From assembly GCF_014203795.1 (NCBI RefSeq), contig NZ_JACHJU010000005.1, forward strand, positions 62,001 through 126,000: a stretch of 64,000 nucleotides of DNA, read 5' to 3'. The stretch's first letter is position 1. Every line of letters begins with the position of its first letter. Below, one piece after another: positions 58,535-64,000 of the stretch. The notes under the pieces were generated by a model. The model did no database searches and had not been told where the DNA came from. It saw nothing but the letters and a program-made list of their open reading frames with translations. The position numbers and the translations under genes are program-made. The stretch is from Streptosporangium album. Its GTDB lineage: Bacteria > Actinomycetota > Actinomycetes > Streptosporangiales > Streptosporangiaceae.

Positions 58535-59346
58535 CGGGCCACCGCTCACGGATGCCCGCCGGTGGTGTGGCCGGTGCCCTGCTGTTCGGCGCGGTCGTCC
58601 TGTTCTGCTTCGCGGCGCCCGTGCTGTCGCCGTACGACTCCCATCGGCCGGACCTGGCGCGGGCGATGCTCCCCGCGAGCGGAGAACATTGGCTCGGAAC
58701 CGACCAGCTCGGCCGCGACCTGCTCACCCGAACGGCCGCGGCGGGCCGCGTCTCACTTCTGTTCGCGTTCGCCGTCACCGCCGTCACCACCTCGGCCGGC
58801 ACGGTCGTCGGCGCCGTGGCAGGCCTGGTGGGCGGATGGCCCGACCGGCTGCTGCGGCTGGCGGCCACCGTGGCGCTCGCGCTGCCCGGCCTCACACTCG
58901 CGCTGGCTCTGGCCGGTGTGCTGCCACCCGGCTTCACCACCCTCCTCATCGCCCTCGTGCCGCTGGGATGGGTGAGCTGCGGCCTCGTCGTCCGCGCCGC
59001 GGTCATACGGACGGCGGCATCCGACCACGTGCTGGCGGCCCGGGCGATGGGCGCGTCATCCTTTCACCTGCTGCGCCGCACCATCGTCCCGCACGCGATC
59101 GGGCCCGCTCTGACCGTCGCCACCGGTGACCTCGCCAAGACCCTCGTCGCCGCCACCTCGCTGAGCTTCCTCGGCCTCGGCCTGCCCCCGCCGGACGTCG
59201 ACTGGGGTGGGATGGTGAACGAGGCGACGGCCCTGCTCGTGGTCACGCCGCGGCTCGCCGTGGTGCCGGCGGTCGCCCTGGCTCTGACCAGCCTGGGTGT
59301 CACGCTCGTGACCGACGCGCTCCGCGCCGCCCGCCTCACCGGATGA
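58531..59346 (+). CDS. ABC permease, NikC/DppC-like
   Basis: A 271-residue permease of the DppC/NikC class with five to six membrane segments. It has the early motif HWLGTDQLGRDLLTRTAAAGR, the EAA loop HVLAARAMGASSFHLLRRTI and the later SLSFLGLGLPPPDVDWGGMV. The ATG at 58531 overlaps the previous stop (ATGA). The operon should continue with one or two ATPase genes, but about 25 bases after the stop a Tn3 transposase relic begins. The ATPases are either lost or supplied from elsewhere. Confidence 0.87.
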   Translation: MTGHRSRMPAGGVAGALLFGAVVLFCFAAPVLSPYDSHRPDLARAMLPASGEHWLGTDQLGRDLLTRTAAAGRVSLLFAFAVTAVTTSAGTVVGAVAGLVGGWPDRLLRLAATVALALPGLTLALALAGVLPPGFTTLLIALVPLGWVSCGLVVRAAVIRTAASDHVLAARAMGASSFHLLRRTIVPHAIGPALTVATGDLAKTLVAATSLSFLGLGLPPPDVDWGGMVNEATALLVVTPRLAVVPAVALALTSLGVTLVTDALRAARLTG

Positions 59347-59369
59347 GCCACGCCCGGAGCGGGTGAGCC

Positions 59370-59795
59370 GCCCTGGCCGGCCTGCCGGACCAGAAACCGT
59401 GGAAGACCAAGACGGATGCCGACCACGGGGTGCTGAACTCCCTGGCCCGCGGGCGCCTCGACATGGCCAAGGTCCGGCAGCACTGGCCGGATATCACCCG
59501 CCTGGTCGCCTCGATCTACACCAGCGAGGTCAGCCCCTACGACGTGGTGCGTATGCTGCAACGCGACGGCCACCCCGTTCTGTGGAATACCACCTATATC
59601 GACGACGCCCTCACCCAGCTACATGCCCAGGGCCACCCGGTGCGCAACGAGGACGTCGCCAGGCTCAGCCCGTTCATCTGCAAGCACATCAATGTCCACG
59701 GCCGGTACTCGTTTTACAGGCACGACCAGGCCGGCGGCCGCCTCGGCCGCCTCGGCGTCCTTGCGCGGCTGCGGCCGCGAGGCCGTCCATGTTGA
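59370..59795 (+). pseudogene. Tn3-family transposase C-terminal relic
   Basis: The frame gives LARGRLDMAKVRQHWPDITR, SEVSPYDVVRMLQRDGHP, then directly VLWNTTYIDDALTQLHAQGH and EDVARLSPFICKHINVHGRY. These are two parts of the C-terminal domain of Tn3-type transposases, joined by an internal deletion of about 70 residues. The first roughly 850 residues are absent. It adjoins the incomplete importer operon, and its arrival may have removed the ATPase genes. The following 59796-60031 stretch holds no gene I can support. Confidence 0.82.
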
Positions 59796-60031
59796 TGACG
59801 ACGGCAGGGGCGGGTTCCGTCCCCCGATCGTCCTGGAAACCGTCCCGGAGCTCAAGAATCACACCCCTGTTGAGGGACGGGTTCCGGGACAGCTTGACCT
59901 GGGCCTCCCCTCCGGGATCGCGCCCGTCCCGGAATCGGGGGCGGTCTCAAGGACGGGCGAGAACGTGAAAGCCCTCGCGGCGGGATCCGGACGTTAGCGC
60001 TTGGTGGATACGAACAGGGTGCGGCGTGTTG

Positions 60032-60244
60032 TCACCCAACTTGCATGGTCAGCGCTTCGGCCGCCAGTTCGATGCTGTGCCCGGCAAAGCGTTCGGGTTG
60101 TTCCGGCGCCGCGGCCACGAAGGCCGCGATGTCATCGGCGCGGATCATCTGCACTTTGGTCTGGGCCTCGATGGCAGTGACGATCTCGTCGCCGGCCAGG
60201 TTGGGAAACATCAAGGCCGCTTTGGGCGGGGCGAAGTTCTCCAT
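60032..60244 (-). pseudogene. NmrA-like NAD(P)-binding protein, C-terminal fragment
   Basis: The minus strand encodes ENFAPPKAALMFPNLAGDEI, then QMIRADDIAAFVAAAPEQPE and FAGHSIELAAEALTMQV with a stop. This matches the second half of NmrA/HSCARG-type proteins (MENF, ADDIGAF, IELAGDELT). The Rossmann start and the first half are missing. It is fused to the end of an epoxide hydrolase relic. Confidence 0.7.
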
Positions 60245-60748
60245 TGAGCTCCGCAGGGTCTGCGGAGGGGAGCGAGAATATCTGGGTGACGTGGACACCG
60301 GCGACGCGGTCGGGGGCCGTCCGTCCGAGTTCCAGGGAGATGGTCGATCCGACGTCGTTCCCGACCGCCCCGTATTGGTCATAGCCGAGACGTCGCATCA
60401 GCTCCGCCCAGGCTTTGGCGGTGCGGTATCCGTCCCACCCGTCGGCTGGTCCGGAGAATCCGAAGCCCGGGATCGAGGGGATCACGACATCGAAGGCGAG
60501 CACCTGGTCGTCCGGTCGCGTCAGCGGATCGATGAGGTCGAGGTACTCCACGAACGAGCCTGGCCAGCCGTGGGTGAGGATCAGCGGGCACGCCAGTCGT
60601 AGCCGTCACGCCAGTAGTCAACCAGGCCTTGGACGTGACTCCGGCCGACGTCATCGAATCGGGCACGGCGCAGACGGTCGGACAGGTCGGCGAGGGCGGG
60701 TGGCGGGATCTCGATTCGATAGGGGGTGAGGTCTGTTTCAGTCGGCAT
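60245..60748 (-). pseudogene. Epoxide hydrolase relic with internal deletion
   Basis: From the ATG at 60748 the first frame encodes TPYRIEIPPPALADLSDRLR and VDYWRDGYDWRA, the N-terminal EHN domain. A shift then gives PLILTHGWPGSFVEYLDLID, PSIPGFGFSGPA and GAVGNDVGSTISLELG with the nucleophile Asp. About 40 residues around the junction and the whole C-terminal half with the catalytic His are missing. The start overlaps the stop of the MarR gene, so it was once the third gene of that operon. Confidence 0.78.
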
Positions 60749-61202
60749 CGAGGGCCTCCAGCGCTTGCGACAGCTTCTCCAGCGCCTGCAGCGCGTTCTG
60801 GAGTTCGTCCGGACCGAGCCGGTCGGCCAGCCGGTCGGCGAATGCGCGCTGGTCCGGCACGATACGTTCCACAGCGGCCAGCCCGTCGGGGGTCGGTACC
60901 AGCAACTTGGCTCGGCTGTGGGCCGGGTTGGGCCGATACTCGGCCAGTCCCTTGTCGACCAGCAGGTCGGCGATCCGCTGGACGCTCTGGCGGGTGATGC
61001 CCATGACCTTGGCGATGCCGGCCACGGGGAGGGGTTCATGCAGCACCGCGCCGAGCACCTGCCACCAGGCGGCGGTCAGGCCCGCCGGCCTGGCCAGCCC
61101 CTCCGCTACGTGCAAGAACTGGCCGTTGAGACGGAAAACGGTCACCGCCGCTCTGGCCATGAGCTCGCCCGGCTGTGGCTGATCCTGCGTGGGGTGGCTC
61201 AT
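60738..61202 (-). CDS. MarR-family regulator
   Basis: A 154-residue MarR protein. The winged helix at about residues 55-110 reads VAGIAKVMGITRQSVQRIADLLVDKGL with the wing SRAKLLVPT, and flanking dimerisation helices surround it. It overlaps the DJ-1-type gene by four bases and runs into the epoxide hydrolase relic. Together with the operator at 61817-61849 it probably controls the operon. The effector may be a reactive small molecule, given the partner enzymes. Confidence 0.87.
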   Translation of the reverse strand: MSHPTQDQPQPGELMARAAVTVFRLNGQFLHVAEGLARPAGLTAAWWQVLGAVLHEPLPVAGIAKVMGITRQSVQRIADLLVDKGLAEYRPNPAHSRAKLLVPTPDGLAAVERIVPDQRAFADRLADRLGPDELQNALQALEKLSQALEALDAD

Positions 61203-61816
61203 CGCGTACTCGCCGCCAGCACCGCGAACGCGCTCGCGTCCTGCTGCCCGAACAGCCGGTACCAGGCGTCGAGCACCTCCGGCTCGTACACCCCGAGCCT
61301 GGCCAGCACTTCACGGGCGAACTCCACCGGCGAGGTCGGGCTCGCCGTGATCAGATCACCGTCGGTGACCGCTGGAGCGTTCCGGTAGCGGCCCGCACCG
61401 GCGTACCCGGTCGCGGCGAGGAACTCGGGCGCGCTGCTGGTGTGGTCACGGTCGTCGAGCAGGCCTTCGCGTGCGAGGCCGGCCGTGGCGCCGCAGATCG
61501 CCGCGACCGGCACGCCCGCGTCAAGGAATTCACGGGCCTTGCGCCCGAAGGCCTGGTTGCCTTCGGCCCAGATGTGGGCGCCGGGAAGGATCAACATGGC
61601 GCTGCCCTCGGGCGTGACCTCATCCAGGAGCAGGTCGGGCAGGATCCGCATCCCGCCGACCGTGATCACCGGCTCGAGACTCTCCCCCACCGTCCGCACG
61701 TCATACCGGCCAGGCCTGCGCTGGCCGAGCTCGCTGCGGATGTGCGCGATGGCATGGCCCACCTCCCAGTCGGCCAGGGTGTCATAGACGGCGACATGTA
61801 CGATCTCAGGATTCAT
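61199..61816 (-). CDS. DJ-1/PfpI-family protein
   Basis: A 205-residue DJ-1/PfpI superfamily protein of the class-I glutamine amidotransferase-like fold. The start is HVAVYDTLADWEVG, LILPGAHIW follows, and the nucleophile Cys is in AAICGATAGLAREGLL. Members act as glyoxalases, chaperones or isonitrile hydratases; this subtype is undefined. It is the first gene of the MarR operon, starting one base from the edge of the operator, so its mRNA may have a very short leader. Confidence 0.87.
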   Translation of the reverse strand: MNPEIVHVAVYDTLADWEVGHAIAHIRSELGQRRPGRYDVRTVGESLEPVITVGGMRILPDLLLDEVTPEGSAMLILPGAHIWAEGNQAFGRKAREFLDAGVPVAAICGATAGLAREGLLDDRDHTSSAPEFLAATGYAGAGRYRNAPAVTDGDLITASPTSPVEFAREVLARLGVYEPEVLDAWYRLFGQQDASAFAVLAASTR

Positions 61817-61849
61817 GACAGCATTCTGTCGCTATGGCAGGATGCTGTC
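61817..61849 (-). promoter_or_regulatory. Operator of the DJ-1/MarR operon
   Basis: GACAGCATTCTG (61817-61828) and CAGGATGCTGTC (61838-61849) form an inverted repeat with 11 of 12 positions matching around nine bases. It directly abuts the start codon of the DJ-1-type gene. The MarR protein encoded in the operon is the likely ligand. Confidence 0.72.
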
Positions 61850-62005
61850 AAAAATATCCGGCCACTGCGCCGCCTGCTCTCCCTGACCGAGGGCCAAGTG
61901 GCTGTTCATGTCCAGCTCCAGACGCCCGTACAGGTTGAGGTGGGTCCAGAGCGGGGTGGACAGGCCCCGGCGGTCCTCTTCGGTGAGGCGGGCGGGCCAC
62001 GTGGA
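61850..62005 (-). pseudogene. Second Tn3-type transposase tail
   Basis: The minus strand reads WPARLTEEDRRGLSTPLWTH and then LNLYGRLELDMNSHLALG. This resembles the C-terminal end of a different Tn3-family transposase group (TPLFWTHVNPYGRFELDM-type text). Only about 45 residues remain. The family call rests on memory of these endings. With the relic at 59370 it brackets the MarR/DJ-1 cassette. Confidence 0.55.
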
Positions 62006-62178
62006 ATCTTGTAGACGATCTGGGCGGGGTGGAGGGCGGGCGCGGACACCTCGACGCGCTCGCGGCCGTCGCCGGTCAGCTCGCCGGTCAGCTCGCCGGC
62101 CTTTACGCCGCTCTGCTGCCATAACGCCTGCCTCGACTCGTCGTGAGGTAGACGATGGTACGGCGGCGTCGGCCGTAC

Positions 62179-62619
62179 TTACGTTGCCGCAGCGGCGTCG
62201 TCGATGGCGGCGAGCAACGTATCCAAGGTGTCCAACTGTTTCTGCCCGAGCGCACCGAATATCCGCTGGAGTATCTGTTCCCCAGCGGCCATACCTGTGG
62301 CGAGTGCCGCAGAACCCTTCATGGTGAGAACAACGACTTTGGCGCGCCGGTCCATTGGATCTGAGCTCCGTTCGATCAGCCCATCTCGTTCCAGCGACTC
62401 GACCGCCTGGGTGACCGAACGTGCGGCCATGCCCAGTTCCGCGGCCAGGGACGTCTGCCGAAGCGAGCCCTTCTGGTCGAGCACCTGCAGCACCTTTGCG
62501 CGTGCGAGGGAGAGCCCGCTCGCCATCATGTGCTCGTCGACCACTCTGCGCACCCGGTAAGCCGACGACAAGTACCGCAGCCCCACTCGCTCGGCCTCAG
62601 ATTGATCGACCATGGTCAT
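62179..62619 (-). CDS. MarR-family regulator of the SDR gene
   Basis: A 146-residue MarR protein. LSLARAKVLQVLDQKGSLRQ and TSLAAELGMAARSVTQAVESLERDGLIER form the winged helix, with the wing DRRAKVVVLT, and the last helices are LDTLDTLLAAIDD. GGAGGAG lies five bases before the ATG at 62619. It is divergent from an SDR gene, with two identical palindromes between them. It likely represses both genes. Confidence 0.89.
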   Translation of the reverse strand: MTMVDQSEAERVGLRYLSSAYRVRRVVDEHMMASGLSLARAKVLQVLDQKGSLRQTSLAAELGMAARSVTQAVESLERDGLIERSSDPMDRRAKVVVLTMKGSAALATGMAAGEQILQRIFGALGQKQLDTLDTLLAAIDDAAAAT

Positions 62620-62644
62620 CTCTCCTCCGGCTGGGCGCATTCTC

Positions 62645-62683
62645 TGAGGTACCTCAGCAATGCTACATTAATGAGGTACCTCA
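62645..62683 (+). promoter_or_regulatory. Twin MarR operators
   Basis: TGAGGTACCTCA occurs twice, at 62645-62656 and 62672-62683, both perfect 12-base palindromes, with centres 27 bases apart. They fill the gap between the divergent marR and SDR genes. One copy would cover each promoter. Confidence 0.82.
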
Positions 62684-62705
62684 AGATATGGAGTCAAAGG
62701 ATCCG

Positions 62706-63584
62706 ATGGACGACCGACCCGTCATCGTCTTGACCGGAGCCACCAACGGCCTCGGCAAAATCGCCGCCCTGGAGCTTGCCCACCGCGGCGCCCACCTCGG
62801 CATCGTCGCCCGCGACCCGGTAAAAGCCGAAACCCTGCTCAGGGAAATCGATCAGGTGGCTCCAGGCACTTCCGCCGAACTGTTCCTCGCCGACCTGACG
62901 TCCTTGAAGGATGTTCGCCGCGCTGGACAAGAGATCGCCACTCGCTTCGAACGGATCGACGTGCTGATCAACAACGCCGGGCTGCACGCGTTCTCCCAGC
63001 GGATCACGCCCGAAGGCTTCGCCGAAATGACCGCGGTGAACTACCTCGCCCCCTGGGTGCTCACCAACACTCTCCGCGACAAGCTCGTGGCTTCAGCACC
63101 CGCCAGGGTCGTCACCGTCGCATCCGAGGCCTCTCGACATTCCGGTGGCATCGACCCGGCGAGGGATCTCACCCTCGTCGACGACTACAACCGGCGGGAA
63201 TCCTCGAAGCTCTATGGCCGGTCGAAGCTGATGGACATCATGTTCACCCAAGAACTTGGCAGGCGGCTGGCAGGCACGGGGGTTACCGCCAACTGCTGCG
63301 ACCCCGGCTTCAACACCAGCGGACTCGGACGCGAACTGCCTTTCTCCGGGATCCTGGAAAAAATCCTGACACGGTTGAAGATCGGCGCCCCTCAACGCGG
63401 TGCCGGAATCATCGTACGGCTCGCGACCGACCCCGCATTCGCCGCCACCACCAGCGGCTACTTCTCCGTCAAGGACGCCAAACCCCTCACCTGCCCGGAA
63501 CCAGGATGTTCCGAGGCGATTCAGCGTGAACTGTGGGAGACCACCGCGAACCTTCTCAGCGACATCCTTCACACCGCCAAATGA
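62706..63584 (+). CDS. Short-chain dehydrogenase (retinol-dehydrogenase-like)
   Basis: A 292-residue SDR. TGATNGLGK binds NADP, followed by DLTSLKDVRRAGQEI, LINNAGLH, the Ser in TVASEASRHSGG, and the YGRSK pair. The length and the DLTSL/SKLMDIMF pattern resemble the retinol/WWOX-type SDRs of actinomycetes. I use the ATG at 62706, preceded by AAAGGA; an ATG at 62688 is in frame. The twin operators lie just upstream. Confidence 0.86.
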   Translation: MDDRPVIVLTGATNGLGKIAALELAHRGAHLGIVARDPVKAETLLREIDQVAPGTSAELFLADLTSLKDVRRAGQEIATRFERIDVLINNAGLHAFSQRITPEGFAEMTAVNYLAPWVLTNTLRDKLVASAPARVVTVASEASRHSGGIDPARDLTLVDDYNRRESSKLYGRSKLMDIMFTQELGRRLAGTGVTANCCDPGFNTSGLGRELPFSGILEKILTRLKIGAPQRGAGIIVRLATDPAFAATTSGYFSVKDAKPLTCPEPGCSEAIQRELWETTANLLSDILHTAK

Positions 63585-63724
63585 GATACCACGCCCTCTG
63601 CCCACTGAACAACGAAGGAAGCGCCCGGCCGCCGCTGGGAGCAACCACGTGAGCATGTCAGCGCCGACCGGGGTGCCGGTGCGGCCGGATCTCTCCGGTT
63701 GACGGGGGAGGGCCGGCTCGGTGA

Positions 63725-64000
63725 TTACCCGGGGAGCACCCGAACCTCGGCGCTGGGCAGCGTGGTCCACCAGCGGTCGTAGCGGCGGTAGGGCTGGGGG
63801 TCGCGGTCAGCGAGGAGTGCCACCAGCGACCGGGCCTCCGCGGCGAGTCCCTCCCAGGCCTCGGCCGGTAGGCGGTGGAAGGCGGTCGCTTCGATTCCTC
63901 CCTCGACCGGGCGCCACACGCCGGCGACGTACCCATCGACCAGGAGTGTCGGCAGCACGTCGCCGTTCGACCGGGCCACGAGCTTGCGGTACTCCGGCGG
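63725..64000 (-). CDS. Winged-helix AlkZ-like protein, C-terminal part (runs off the window)
   Basis: The frame continues beyond the window edge. It ends with LVARSNGDVLPTLLVDGYVA, GVWRPVEGG and YRRYDRWW. This is the usual C-terminal end of HTH_42/AlkZ-type winged-helix proteins (GxxxPTxLVDGxVAGxW). AlkZ-type members remove interstrand crosslink bases from DNA; many others are uncharacterised. The 63585-63724 gap before it holds nothing I can support. Confidence 0.78.
   Translation of the reverse strand, partial: PPEYRKLVARSNGDVLPTLLVDGYVAGVWRPVEGGIEATAFHRLPAEAWEGLAAEARSLVALLADRDPQPYRRYDRWWTTLPSAEVRVLPG

Noticed and set aside
59800..60000. Repeated GTCCCGGA/GACGGG words after the Tn3 relic as a possible repeat array or element end
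   Set aside because: The copies are irregular in sequence and spacing, and no coherent inverted or direct repeat could be drawn.
62042..62105. Tandem GGTCAGCTCGCC units as a minisatellite
   Set aside because: Only two to three short copies are present, probably within former transposase coding sequence. This is not informative.
1..64000. CRISPR arrays, rRNA operons, riboswitches, replication origin
   Set aside because: No regularly spaced repeats, conserved rRNA cores, known riboswitch cores or DnaA-box clusters were seen.

Overview
The window is high-GC DNA from an actinomycete. RbpA, a WhiB-family protein, a DUF3152 protein and long runs of GC-rich codons show this. The gene set (cutinase relic, DUF3152, MmyB-type regulators) would suit Streptosporangiales such as Streptosporangium or Nonomuraea, but the genus is an inference.

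Left part (1-30 kb) is mostly intact. A DeoR regulator precedes a YtfQRT-YjfF type sugar ABC importer (99-5646), with matching operator-like repeats in front of both. Next come a two-domain RecB/Cas4-like nuclease, a secreted levanase divergent from a LacI regulator, a quinone oxidoreductase/LysR pair and a DUF3152 membrane protein. A hexitol (mannitol-type) PTS operon follows (14587-19162, minus strand). It carries three apparent lesions: a 1-phosphofructokinase that has lost its C-terminal half, a zinc dehydrogenase with a one-base frameshift, and an EIIC gene whose good ribosome binding site and ATG are out of frame. Housekeeping genes follow: KptA, a PemK-like protein, a PEP mutase-like lyase, RbpA behind a SigR-type promoter, an MFS permease, GDPD, two RNA methyltransferase-like proteins, and a MoxR-DUF58-VWA operon divergent from a membrane-anchored protein that keeps only the N-lobe of a Ser/Thr kinase.

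Middle part (30-48 kb) holds stress and envelope functions. There are two catalases of different classes with a WhiB gene between them. Then comes what I consider the most interesting system of the window (35.5-44.3 kb). It consists of a convergent two-component pair, an MFS exporter, a lipoprotein, two complete ABC ATPases, one large FtsX-type permease and a PAP2 phosphatase. The MFS gene and the lipoprotein operon share the same promoter architecture: a box GGTAAGCG-N3-CGCTAACC, then exactly 30 bases, then CATAGCCT. This suggests one response-regulator regulon for envelope detoxification, a Bce/BcrC-like idea. The lipoprotein appears to start at an ATA codon. A phosphoketolase and a cysteine-free HesB-like protein end this part.

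Right part (48-64 kb) is a gene graveyard mixed with small regulator-plus-enzyme cassettes. Relics include an ISL3 transposase, two Tn3-type transposases, truncated XRE and AraC regulators, ZnuA, ZnuC, an epoxide hydrolase and an NmrA protein. Intact cassettes are TetR plus a glycosidase-like protein, PadR plus an alpha/beta hydrolase, MarR plus a DJ-1/PfpI protein, and MarR plus SDR. Several have clear palindromic operators. Two exact matches to TGANAATNATTNTCA (Zur-box-like) lie before the broken znuA and before a nickel/peptide-type ABC importer that has no ATPase gene beside it. The density of relics suggests a chromosome arm or an old mobile-element landing zone.

No rRNA, complete tRNA, CRISPR array or replication origin was seen.
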